Source of the DNA: Natrinema salifodinae
GTDB lineage: Archaea; Halobacteriota; Halobacteria; Halobacteriales; Natrialbaceae
Reading direction: 5' to 3'
Length of the DNA: 64,000 nt
Assembly (NCBI RefSeq): GCF_900110455.1
Contig: NZ_FOIS01000001.1
Location: forward strand, 372,001-436,000
Position 1 is the first letter of the stretch; each line of letters opens with the position of its first letter. The translations under genes were made by a program, and so were the position numbers. The notes beneath the pieces were generated by a model. The model was not told the DNA's origin. It made no database searches and worked only from the letters and a program-made list of their open reading frames with translations. Positions 33,128 through 41,460 of the stretch are shown here, piece after piece.

Positions 33128-33631
33128 ATGTCAGTTCAAACGGACAGAACTGAACCGCTCGAGGAGAGCGAGGTGTTTCACATCCTCGGTAACGATAGGC
33201 GGCGGGCTATCGTGCAGTTGCTCGCGAACGAAGGCGGCCAGGTCGACGTCTCCGACGTCGCGAGCGAGATCGCTGCCACCGAATCCGACACCACGCCCGT
33301 CCCGAACAACCTCTACAAGAGCGTCTACGTCTCACTCCAACAGACGCATCTCCCCCAGCTCGAGGAGGACGCCGTGATCGAGTACGACTCGGAGGCGAAG
33401 ACGATCCGGCCTGGCCGGCACTTCGACGACGTGCTCCGGTACGTCGACGGTCACAACGACGATCATTCGCAGGTCCTTCAACTCCACCTCGGGCTCTGCG
33501 TTCTCGGACTCGCGGTCATCGCGCTGGCCGGACTCGGCGTTCCGGTCGTCTCCGCGATCGATCCCGTGCTCTCGAGCGTCCTGGTGTTGCTCGCCGCCGG
33601 CGCCAGCAGCCTCTATCAGCTCCTCGCCTGA
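33128..33631 (+). CDS. Winged-helix protein with C-terminal membrane helices (DUF7344-type)
   Basis: This 167-residue protein has ESEVFHILGNDRRRAIVQLLANEGG and NNLYKSVYVSLQQTHLPQLEEDAVIEYD (winged helix), then two hydrophobic segments at about residues 115-165. It is a paralogue of 28330-28866. The ATG at 33128 was chosen over 33083 because the domain begins right after it. It likely couples a membrane-located cue to DNA binding. Confidence 0.78.
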   Translation: MSVQTDRTEPLEESEVFHILGNDRRRAIVQLLANEGGQVDVSDVASEIAATESDTTPVPNNLYKSVYVSLQQTHLPQLEEDAVIEYDSEAKTIRPGRHFDDVLRYVDGHNDDHSQVLQLHLGLCVLGLAVIALAGLGVPVVSAIDPVLSSVLVLLAAGASSLYQLLA

Positions 33632-33839
33632 GTCTCGGCCCGCCTCCCCTCACGAGCGACCCGCTTCGCCGCTCTTGCACTTTCCGCCGCTACGAGCGTT
33701 GGCCAGGCCGTGACGTGCGTCTCGTCTGCGTGCTGAACTCACCGAAAGAAGATCGCCGCTGTATTCGCGACGACGGGAAAAGACGCGCCGTCCGTTGGAG
33801 CCGATGCGTTCGTCGGTGGCGGTGCGATAGTCGAGGCCG

Positions 33840-36146
33840 TTAGGCCGCGACGTGACCGATCGACGACTCAACGTCGCCGTTCGTCAGATCATCGTCACCG
33901 TTGTCGGTCTCGTTGGTTTCGTCGGTCTCGATCTCTTCTCCCTCAGTTAGTTCGATGGTCGCGACCTGACCGGACTGTTCGGTCAGTACCATCTGGATGT
34001 ACGACCCGGGCGAGAAACTGCTCGTGTTGACCTGGAACTCGACGTTCGCGCTCTCGCCGCTTTCGAGCGTCACTTCCTCCCCGGTGACGAAGTCACCGTT
34101 GAGCCGGAACTCGACGGATTCGGTCCGTTCCTCATCCGTCGGATTCTCGATAGTTGCCGTCGCGATGAGCGGTTCACCGACTGCGACTTCCTCGGGCGCG
34201 TCGAATTCACTCACGACGAAGGACTCGGCCGTCACCTCTCCGTCGATCTCTTCATCGACATCGTCGGTCACGTTCTCGTCTTCGGTCGGCTCTTCGTCGG
34301 CGGGTTCGTCTTCGATGGCGTCAGTTTCGTTGTCCTCAGCAGGTTCTTCGTCCTCCACCGGTTCCTCGTCGACCGGCTCTTCATCGACATCGTCGGTCAC
34401 GTTCTCGTCTTCAGTCGGTTCTTCGTCCTCCACCGGCTCTTCATCGACATCGTCGGTCACGTTCTCGTCTTCAGTCGGTTCTTCGTCCTCCACCGGCTCT
34501 TCATCGACCGGCTCTTCATCGACGGGTTCGTCCTCAACTGGTTCTTCGTCGACCGGCTCTTCTTCAATCGGCATTTCATCGCCATCTTCGAGCACAACGA
34601 AGACGGTCGCCTCTTCGATGGTGATCTGGATTTGGTGACCGTCGCCCGCTTCGTCGCTCGCGCGGTCATCGTCTCCGTCCACATCGTCTTCGACGGGAGC
34701 GACGTCAGTATCGTCCGTCTCGTTCGTCTCGTTCGTCTCGTCTCCGATTCCGGCGGCCGTGTCGTTGTCCGCAGTTTCGGTGTCGGTATCGACATCGAGA
34801 CCGTCGTCGGTCTCGTTATCGTCAGTCGGCTCTTCCGCAGCCGATTCGTCCCCGAACATACCGAGGTGGCCAAGTGCGCCGTCAGCGCCCTGGATCTCGA
34901 GGTTCTCGACGGAGACGGTGATCGCCACATTCTCGAAGGACAGATCTCGGTCGCCGAACTCGGCTTCGGCATCCGTAGCGCTCTCGTTATCGTCAACCGG
35001 TCCGTCTTCGACGGGCTGCTCGTCGACCGGCTCTTCGTCAAGGTCGGTTTCGTTATCCTCGCCGTCTTCGATCGGCTGCCCCTCAACGGGTTCGTCCTCG
35101 ACGCCGTCAGTTTCGTTGTCCTCGCTTGGTTCGGCGTCGAGGCCGTTGTCAGCGGCCTCGTCCTCGCCGAACATGTCGTCCTGAGAGTCGTTGAGTTCGT
35201 CCTGCGTGACCAGGTGGACGTTGAGCTGTTCGACGATGACGTTGATCGTTAGTTCGTCGGCCGCGGCGGGCTCTTCATCGACCGGTTCTTCCGCAACGGG
35301 TCCTTCGTCGACGCCGTCGGTCTCGTTGTCGTCGATCGGCTGCTCGTCGACCGGTTCTTCGTCGACCGGTTCTTGAACGACGTCGCCGGTTTCGTTATCC
35401 TCGGTCTCGTTGTCCGCGACCGGTTCTTCATCGACGGTATCGGTTTTGTTCTCGTCGACCGGCTCTTGAACGACGTCGCCGGTTTCGTTATCCTCGGTCT
35501 CGTTGTCCGCGACCGGTCCCTCGTCAGTCCCATCGACGGAGACCACTGCGTCGTCGGTCACCGGCTCGTCGTCGGCCGTGAGGAACGGCCCGTCAGCCTG
35601 GCCTTCGGTCTCGACGAAGTCGTACTCCTGGTTGTCGTTCGTGTCGCGATGCGGCATCGCGATCAGCGTTTCATCCTCCTCAAGCGGCTCGTCGAGGGTG
35701 ACCTCGACGTTCTCGTGGGCCCCCGCTTCGAGGTATGCCGACGTGCCGATGACGCTCTCGAAGGCGTCACCCACCAGAAGGCTACTATCGTGGATCGTCA
35801 CGAAGCCCCCGCTCGCCATCGAGACGTTTTCGACGACGACCGTCTCACCGTCGGTCGCCTGGTCTTCAAACGTCACGTACGCGGACTGTTGCTCGCCGTC
35901 GTCGGCGACAGACTCGTTTTCGAGTCCGTCGTCATCGTCTGCCGTGGCGTTTTCGACGTCTCCGTCATCACCTACCGGTCCGTCCGTCGTCTCGTTGTCC
36001 GTTTGGTTCTGGTCGACCTCGTCGCCTTCGACCTCGTCGCTCTGCTCGACGGTCCCAGCGCCCGCCGCCGCTGTGACCATCGCCCCGCTCGAGCAGACGA
36101 GCATCAAGGCGACGACAAGTGTGAGTAACTGATTGCGTGCGTTCAT
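33840..36146 (-). CDS. Secreted acidic repeat-rich surface protein with DUF7282-like domain
   Basis: This 768-residue protein has a Sec-type signal peptide (MNARNQLLTLVVALMLVCSS). Residues ~88-200 match the DUF7282 pattern (AYVTFEDQATDGETVVVENV, FVTIHDSSLLVGDAF, LIAMPHRDTNDNQEYDF). A very acidic low-complexity region of about 450 residues follows, made of EPVDEEPVEDEEPTEDENVTDDV-type units and many N-E-T sequons. The C-terminal domain (VSEFDAPEEVAVGEPLIATATIENP) resembles a CARDB-like beta-sandwich. It is probably a glycosylated cell-surface or matrix protein. The repeats are nearly identical at DNA level in places. Confidence 0.8.
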   Translation of the reverse strand: MNARNQLLTLVVALMLVCSSGAMVTAAAGAGTVEQSDEVEGDEVDQNQTDNETTDGPVGDDGDVENATADDDDGLENESVADDGEQQSAYVTFEDQATDGETVVVENVSMASGGFVTIHDSSLLVGDAFESVIGTSAYLEAGAHENVEVTLDEPLEEDETLIAMPHRDTNDNQEYDFVETEGQADGPFLTADDEPVTDDAVVSVDGTDEGPVADNETEDNETGDVVQEPVDENKTDTVDEEPVADNETEDNETGDVVQEPVDEEPVDEQPIDDNETDGVDEGPVAEEPVDEEPAAADELTINVIVEQLNVHLVTQDELNDSQDDMFGEDEAADNGLDAEPSEDNETDGVEDEPVEGQPIEDGEDNETDLDEEPVDEQPVEDGPVDDNESATDAEAEFGDRDLSFENVAITVSVENLEIQGADGALGHLGMFGDESAAEEPTDDNETDDGLDVDTDTETADNDTAAGIGDETNETNETDDTDVAPVEDDVDGDDDRASDEAGDGHQIQITIEEATVFVVLEDGDEMPIEEEPVDEEPVEDEPVDEEPVDEEPVEDEEPTEDENVTDDVDEEPVEDEEPTEDENVTDDVDEEPVDEEPVEDEEPAEDNETDAIEDEPADEEPTEDENVTDDVDEEIDGEVTAESFVVSEFDAPEEVAVGEPLIATATIENPTDEERTESVEFRLNGDFVTGEEVTLESGESANVEFQVNTSSFSPGSYIQMVLTEQSGQVATIELTEGEEIETDETNETDNGDDDLTNGDVESSIGHVAA
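34381..34500. repeat. Perfect 60-bp tandem repeat inside coding region
   Basis: Bases 34381-34440 and 34441-34500 are identical, encoding two copies of a 20-residue acidic unit. Flanking sequence holds degenerate copies. Identity at wobble positions points to recent duplication or gene conversion. Confidence 0.85.
35371..35517. repeat. 54-bp direct repeat, 93-bp period, inside coding region
   Basis: Bases 35371-35424 and 35464-35517 are identical. They encode a repeated DNETEDNETGDVVQEP-type unit of the same surface protein, with N-x-T sequons in each copy. Confidence 0.8.
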
Positions 36147-36364
36147 GGTTGCCGTAGAGGCATCCGTTTTGTCGTGATTTCCGGGGATAAACCGGCAGAA
36201 CCATTACGCATAGAAATCGGATACTACGGCCAACGCGGGGCGTATTCAGTCGCTCGTTCGATCGCGGAAAACAACGATTGCTGATAGGAATGGCCCGGCT
36301 CGATCCGTTGTCAGCGTCGGTGACAGTGGCAGCAGTAGAAACAGTGCGAGCACCGCGACTGACA

Positions 36365-36847
36365 CTAGTCGTCGTTGGCTTGCTCCGGTGACTTCGAAGC
36401 CGTCGGCTCGTGTCCCGGCAGACAGACCAGGTTCTCCCGCCCGAGGCGGAGTTTCGTGATCTGGTCGTCTTCCTCGAGGTCGGCGAGCAGCCGGCTGACC
36501 TTCGCTTTCGACCAGTCGACGGAGTTGACGATGTGTGACTGTTTCATTCGACCGCCGTTATCCTGGAGGAGTTGCCGAACCCGTTCCCGATCGGTCATAA
36601 ACTCCTCGCGGTCCGGTTCCCGATCGGCGGCGAGCGAGTCCGGCTCCTCGTACCGGTTGCGAGCGACGAGGATCCCGCCGAGAAGCGCGAGCGCGAACAT
36701 CCCCACGAGGGCAGCGAGGTGCGCGCCCCCCTCCAGTTGGAGCGGCCGGACGGCGGTCGATTCCGCGACGATTTCGGACGCGATCGCTCCGTTAGTCGAT
36801 GGCGCGAGCGTCTCGACGGACGTGGCAACTCGGTGAAGGGAGCTCAT
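36365..36847 (-). CDS. Membrane-anchored helix-turn-helix protein (DUF7343-like)
   Basis: This 160-residue protein has one membrane helix (HLAALVGMFALALLGGILVA, residues ~43-62) and a C-terminal winged helix MTDRERVRQLLQDNGGRMKQSHIVNSVDWSKAKVSRLLADLEEDDQITKLRLGREN (marR/IclR-like). It lies upstream of, and on the same strand as, the acidic surface protein gene with a 218-bp gap, so it may regulate it. The N-terminus resembles a short outside segment. Confidence 0.8.
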   Translation of the reverse strand: MSSLHRVATSVETLAPSTNGAIASEIVAESTAVRPLQLEGGAHLAALVGMFALALLGGILVARNRYEEPDSLAADREPDREEFMTDRERVRQLLQDNGGRMKQSHIVNSVDWSKAKVSRLLADLEEDDQITKLRLGRENLVCLPGHEPTASKSPEQANDD

Positions 36848-37360
36848 GGCGCCTGGAGAGGGTTCTCGTTCACTCGATTCACGTCCTGTACCGTCGTGGC
36901 CGCTCTACAAATCGCTTTTTATCGGACATGGACTGTTAGCATTTTAGCTGTATTTCACGATGAGCGTTAATTCAATTCAACCGATATATCGCCGCGGACG
37001 GTGAGCAAGTTCACGGTGGGTCCACGCCGACTCAGTCGCTCCCTAGCGGGGGCGGAACGGCATTGGCCGTGATCGAGACCGGACCGGGAAGACAGTCGCT
37101 GGTCATGGTATGGGAACCCTTTGTTCGACGAGCCGAATAAACTCGACCGGACGTTCGAAATGGTTAGCGCGGATTCACTCCGGATTTAGCCGGTAAGTGA
37201 TCGCTTCGATGATGTTTCGGTAGGTGAACAGATGCGGAATACGTCGTTTCACTGCCGCCCGGCCCCCATTTCTCACCGACCGACCGTCCGACATCGTTCG
37301 ATGGCCAGGCGCGGGCGGCGCGCCGTCTGCCGTCGGGATGGCTGCCGGACTCGACGGGCG
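36848..37360. other. Intergenic region
   Basis: This 513 bp gap lies between the start of the membrane-anchored regulator gene and the stop of the epimerase gene. Apart from an AT-rich stretch next to 36900-36970, likely the regulator's promoter, I see no gene, RNA or repeat. Confidence 0.45.
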
Positions 37361-38350
37361 TCAACTGTACTGATTCGATTCGAGCGTAGGGCTCGGGTCC
37401 TCTCCGGTCGGCGCCGGCCGGGCATCGGACTCGCTGACCAGCGATCGAAGGCCGGACTCGAGACCGACGCGAGCCTCGAACCCGAGTTTGCGATCCGCCT
37501 TCGACGTATCCGCGCCGCTGTGTCTGATGTCGCCTGGCCTGGCGTCGCGGTGGACGATCGGCGAGGACGAGTCGGTCACGTCCCGGATCGTCTCGGCGAG
37601 TTCGAGGACGGTCGCGCGCTGGCCCGTCCCGATGTTGTACGCCTCGCCGACCGCGTCGGTCGTCGCCGCTCGCAGGTTCGCGCGGACGACGTCGCTGACG
37701 TGGACGAAGTCGCGGCTCTGCTCGCCGTCGCCCTCGACCGTGATCGGCTTGCCCGCCCACGCTTGCTCGAGGAACGTCGAGATGACGCCGCTGTAGGGGC
37801 CCTGCTGGCGCGGTCCGTAGACGTTGAAGTACCGCAGCGCGACGGTCGGAAGGTCGTACAGGTCCTCGTAGAGGCGCGCGTACTGGTCGAGTGCAAGCTT
37901 CTGGACGCCGTAGGGGGAGGTGGGCGCCGTCGACGCCGTCTCCGGCACCGGTAGCTCGTCGGGATGGCCGTAGACGGCCGCGCTCGAGGCGAGGACGACC
38001 CGGGCATCCTCCTGGCGGGCCTGTTCGAGAACGAGCAGGCTCGCGTCGAGGTTCGTGCGGTTGCTCTGGCGCGGTTCGTCGACGCTCCGGGAGACGCTGA
38101 CGACCGCGGCGTGGTGGAAGATCACGTCGACGCCGCGGGCCGCTTCCTGCAGCGCCATCGGGTCGCGCACGTCGCCCTCGATGACCGTCACGTCGTCGGG
38201 GAGGTTCGCTCGGTCGCCGGTCGAGAAGTTATCGAGGACGCGTACCTCGTTCTGCGGGATCAGCGCCTCGACCAGGTGACTGCCGATAAAGCCCGCACCG
38301 CCGGTCACGAGTATCGTCGTATCGCGGATCGCTGGCGAATCCATTGCCAC
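37361..38350 (-). CDS. NAD-dependent nucleotide-sugar epimerase (GalE-like)
   Basis: This 329-residue extended SDR has ILVTGGAGFIGSHLVEAL at the N-terminus, the catalytic Tyr-x3-Lys in SPYGVQKLALDQYARLY, and RYFNVYGPRQQGPYSGVISTF in the substrate region, typical of UDP-glucose/UDP-GlcNAc 4-epimerases. It supplies UDP-galactose-type donors for glycan synthesis. ATG codons at 38350 and 38344 are both usable. It is a single gene divergent from the amidohydrolase gene. Confidence 0.85.
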   Translation of the reverse strand: MAMDSPAIRDTTILVTGGAGFIGSHLVEALIPQNEVRVLDNFSTGDRANLPDDVTVIEGDVRDPMALQEAARGVDVIFHHAAVVSVSRSVDEPRQSNRTNLDASLLVLEQARQEDARVVLASSAAVYGHPDELPVPETASTAPTSPYGVQKLALDQYARLYEDLYDLPTVALRYFNVYGPRQQGPYSGVISTFLEQAWAGKPITVEGDGEQSRDFVHVSDVVRANLRAATTDAVGEAYNIGTGQRATVLELAETIRDVTDSSSPIVHRDARPGDIRHSGADTSKADRKLGFEARVGLESGLRSLVSESDARPAPTGEDPSPTLESNQYS

Positions 38351-38530
38351 GTTCCACCACCCCCTCGCTGTTTAGTATTCGATCGGTACCTCGGGGTATA
38401 CGGCACCTACGGAGCGAACGCGCGATATCTGACCGGCGGCGGATTCGATCGACGGTTCCTGTGTCGCGAGGAAGCAGCGGGGTTCAGGAATGGGGAAGCT
38501 ATATGCGCGGTCCTCGGCAATGCCACGGCA

Positions 38531-39898
38531 ATGACCGTCGAGCTCGTCGTGCGCAACTGCACCGTCGTCACGCCCGCGGATCGGACGCCCGACGCCGGCG
38601 TCGCCGTCGAGGACGGAACGATCGTCGCCGTCGGCCGGAGCGACCGTCTCCCCGACGCGGACCGCGTCCTCGACGCCGAGGGGATGGTCCTGGTCCCCGG
38701 GATCGTCGACTGTCACATTCACAACCGGGAGCCTGGCCTCGAGTACAAGGAGGACTGGGAGTCCGCGACCAGAGCGGCCGCGGCCGGCGGCGTGACGACC
38801 GTCGTCGGGATGCCGAACACGGACCCGGTCATCGATCGGCCCGAGCACCTCGAGTTGAAGTTCGAGCGCGGCGAGACTTCGGCCCACGTCGACTTCCAGA
38901 GCTACGCGGTCGTCACGAGCGAGAACCTCGATCTGATCCCCGACATCGACGAGGCCGGCGCGCTCGGCTACAAGATCTTCCTCGGCTCGACGGTCGGCGA
39001 CGTCCCGCCGCCGAGCGACGGCGAGATCCTCGAGGCGATGGAGCGGATCCGCGAGACGGGCAAGCGGCTCGGCTTCCACGAGGAGAACGGCGAGATCATC
39101 GACCACTACACGGAGCAGTTCAAAGCAGAGGGGCGGAACGATCCGATCGATCACTCCCACTCCCGGCCGGTGATCGCCGAGCGGGAGGCCGTCGAGCGGA
39201 TGATCACCTTCGCCGAGGAGACCGGCGCGAAGGTCCACATGTTCCACGTTTCGTCGGGGTCGGCCGCCGAGGCCGTCGCCCGCGGCAAGGACCGCGGCGT
39301 CGACGTGACCGCCGAGACGACGCCTCATTATCTCTGGTTTACCGAGGAGGTCATGCGCGAGAAGGGGAATCCAGCCAGAATTCAGCCACCGATCCGGGAC
39401 GCCGAGGAACAGGAGAAACTCTGGGACGTCGGCATCGAGCAGGGTGCGATCGATTGCATCGCGACCGATCACGCGCCCCACACCCCCGAGGAGAAGAAGG
39501 TTGACGACCCGTTCGGAAACACCTGGGACGCGATCTCGGGGTTCGTCGGTCTGGAGACCGAGGTGCCGGTCATGCTCACGTTCGTCGATCGAGGCCGGTT
39601 CACGCTCGAGGAGTGGGTCCGCCGCCACTCGACGCGGCCCGCCAAGGTCTGGGGCATGTACCCGCAGAAGGGGTCGCTCCAGGTCGGTACCGACGCCGAC
39701 TTCACCATCGTCGATCCCGACCTCGAGTGGACCCTTGAAGATCGGACGGACCTACACTCGAAGAACTGCGTGACGCCGTTCGAGGGCGAGTCGTTCCGCG
39801 GTAAGGCGGTCGCGACGGTCGTCCGCGGCGAAGTCGTCTACGAAGACGGCGAAGTCGTCGGCGAGTCGGGGTACGGAACGCGTGTGGACGTGGACTGA
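38531..39898 (+). CDS. pyrC: Dihydroorotase-like amidohydrolase
   Basis: This 455-residue cyclic amidohydrolase has metal ligands His62/His64 (DCHIHNREPG), carboxylated Lys148 (LGYKIFLGS), His183, His239 (FHVSSGS) and Asp313 (ATDHAPHT). Arg66 and Asn96 (GMPNTDP), which bind the carboxylate of dihydroorotate in type I dihydroorotases, are kept. Dihydroorotase would form dihydroorotate for pyrimidine synthesis, and dihydroorotate dehydrogenase lies 450 bp away, convergent. Allantoinase or hydantoinase activity remains possible, since those families share the scaffold. The ATG at 38531 was chosen over the longer open frame. Confidence 0.65.
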   Translation: MTVELVVRNCTVVTPADRTPDAGVAVEDGTIVAVGRSDRLPDADRVLDAEGMVLVPGIVDCHIHNREPGLEYKEDWESATRAAAAGGVTTVVGMPNTDPVIDRPEHLELKFERGETSAHVDFQSYAVVTSENLDLIPDIDEAGALGYKIFLGSTVGDVPPPSDGEILEAMERIRETGKRLGFHEENGEIIDHYTEQFKAEGRNDPIDHSHSRPVIAEREAVERMITFAEETGAKVHMFHVSSGSAAEAVARGKDRGVDVTAETTPHYLWFTEEVMREKGNPARIQPPIRDAEEQEKLWDVGIEQGAIDCIATDHAPHTPEEKKVDDPFGNTWDAISGFVGLETEVPVMLTFVDRGRFTLEEWVRRHSTRPAKVWGMYPQKGSLQVGTDADFTIVDPDLEWTLEDRTDLHSKNCVTPFEGESFRGKAVATVVRGEVVYEDGEVVGESGYGTRVDVD

Positions 39899-40032
39899 TT
39901 CTTCTCGCGACGCATTCCCGTTCGCAGGTCGAGAGACCGACCGCGGCCGTTCGTCTCTTCGCCATCGACGATCGTCGACCCTCGATCAGTCGATCCCCGT
40001 GACGATTCTCAATCCGTGAAAGTAGCGGCCAG

Positions 40033-40038
40033 TTTATA
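40033..40038 (+). promoter_or_regulatory. TATA box TTTATA
   Basis: TTTATA in AGTTTATATTTCGG lies 38 nt before the ATG at 40077, giving a leader of about 10 nt. Confidence 0.6.
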
Positions 40039-40076
40039 TTTCGGTGCCGTCCCACCGGTTCGACGAAGACCGCGCC

Positions 40077-40325
40077 ATGTCCGAATCAGACTCCGAGGAC
40101 GCCGAGATCGACGCCAGCGACGAGCCGGACGCGACGGACAAGACGGAACGACTCAGATCGGTCTACCTCTCTGTGACCGACGGCGAGGCGGAGCCGGTCG
40201 TCGAGTCCCAACGAGAGGACACCGACACGCGCGAGATCAGCGAGGCGCGCACCGACGAGGTCGTCGGGCCGGCCGAACACCACGGCCTCGACGACGCGAT
40301 CGGCGATCCCGAATCCGCGGACTGA
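40077..40325 (+). CDS. Small acidic haloarchaeal protein of unknown function
   Basis: This 82-residue, very acidic protein has a disordered N-terminal third (MSESDSEDAEIDASDEPDAT) followed by LRSVYLSVTDGEAEPVVESQREDTDTREISEA, which reads like a short ordered segment. The clear TATA box and GC-rich third codon positions support it as a gene. I do not recognise a function. It runs convergent to pyrD. Confidence 0.65.
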   Translation: MSESDSEDAEIDASDEPDATDKTERLRSVYLSVTDGEAEPVVESQREDTDTREISEARTDEVVGPAEHHGLDDAIGDPESAD

Positions 40326-40344
40326 TCGCGAGTCCGTTTTCTCC

Positions 40345-41415
40345 TCACTCGAGGTCCGCACCGACCGCTTCTTCGACCGACGAAAAGCCGTCGCGTTCGA
40401 GCAGGTCGACCAGGCCGCGGTTGATCCGCCTGGCCGTCGAGGGCCCCTCGTAGACGAACCCGGTGTAGAGTTGAAGGAGCGAGGCGCCGGCCCGAATCTT
40501 CTCGTAGGCGCTTGCCGCGGAGTCGACGCCGCCGACGCCGATAATCGGGAGGTCCCCGTCCGTATATTCGGCGAGGGTACGGATCACGGCCGTCGACCGG
40601 TTCTCGATCGGCTTGCCGCTGAGGCCGCCCCACTCGTCGCGGCGCGGCGACTCGAGGCCCTCGCGGCTCGTGGAGGTGTTCGTTGCGACGATGCCGTCGA
40701 GGCCGAACTCCTCGACGATGTCGACCAGATCGAACAGCGACTCCTCGGGTTCGTCGGGCCCGACTTTCACGAGGATGGGGACGTCAGCGTCGTTTTCGGC
40801 TTCGAGCGTCTCGAAGATCGAGCGCAGGTGGTCGGGCGAGGCCTCGTCGAACTCGTCGGGCGTGTTCGGGCAGGAGACGTTCACCACGACGTAGTCGGCG
40901 AACGGCGAGAGTCGGTCGAAGACGCGCCGGTAGTCCTCGATCGCCTCGCGCTCGGTCGAGGAGTTCATCTTCCCGACGTTGACCCCGAGCGGGACGCCGG
41001 GGGTGCCGTCGGCCTCGAGTCGCGACCTGACCGTCTCCATCCCCTGGCCGTTGAAGCCCATCCGGTTGACCATCCCCTCGTCCTCCCGGAGCCGGAAGAG
41101 CCGGGGGCGGTCGTTGCCGGCCTGCGGGTAGGGTGTGACGGTCCCGATCTCGACGAAGCCAAAGCCCAGCGCCTCGAGCGCGTGCGTCACTTCGGCGTTC
41201 TTGTCGAAGCCGGCGGCGACGCCGACCGGGTTCGGAAACGTCGACTCGAACAGATCGACCTCGAGGGCCGGATGCTCGTACCGGTACGCGTACGACAGCG
41301 CCGCTCGCGTCGGCCAGGTCGACTGGGCCGCCCGGAGCGTCCGCTTGCCGATCCCGTGGGCCGTCTCGGCCGGCAGCTTGAACGCGAGGGGGCGCACCCG
41401 AGAGTACAGCGTCAT
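40345..41415 (-). CDS. pyrD: Dihydroorotate dehydrogenase, class 2 type
   Basis: This 356-residue protein has the class 2 N-terminal extension (residues 1-55, MTLYSRVRPLAFKLPAETAHG), which binds membrane and quinone. FMN-site motifs follow: GVAAGFDKNAE, GTVTPYPQAGNDRPRLFRL, NRMGFNGQG and GVGGVDSAASAYEKIRAGA. It oxidises dihydroorotate to orotate. The catalytic-base position reads VNVSCPNT (Cys182), whereas class 2 enzymes such as E. coli PyrD have Ser there; Cys is usual in class 1A. It lies close to the thiolase gene on its 5' side. Confidence 0.92.
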   Translation of the reverse strand: MTLYSRVRPLAFKLPAETAHGIGKRTLRAAQSTWPTRAALSYAYRYEHPALEVDLFESTFPNPVGVAAGFDKNAEVTHALEALGFGFVEIGTVTPYPQAGNDRPRLFRLREDEGMVNRMGFNGQGMETVRSRLEADGTPGVPLGVNVGKMNSSTEREAIEDYRRVFDRLSPFADYVVVNVSCPNTPDEFDEASPDHLRSIFETLEAENDADVPILVKVGPDEPEESLFDLVDIVEEFGLDGIVATNTSTSREGLESPRRDEWGGLSGKPIENRSTAVIRTLAEYTDGDLPIIGVGGVDSAASAYEKIRAGASLLQLYTGFVYEGPSTARRINRGLVDLLERDGFSSVEEAVGADLE

Positions 41416-41460
41416 TGCCGGCCTATGGGAACGGCTGACGGGTAAACGTCTCGAACCTCG

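Noticed and set aside
34261-35520. Short direct repeats looking like a CRISPR array
   Set aside because: The repeats are in frame in an acidic surface protein gene, have no unique spacers of even length, and encode EP-rich sequence.
37964-38530. Upstream extension of the dihydroorotase frame
   Set aside because: It is antisense to the GalE-like gene and has no amidohydrolase sequence before MTVELVVRN at 38531.
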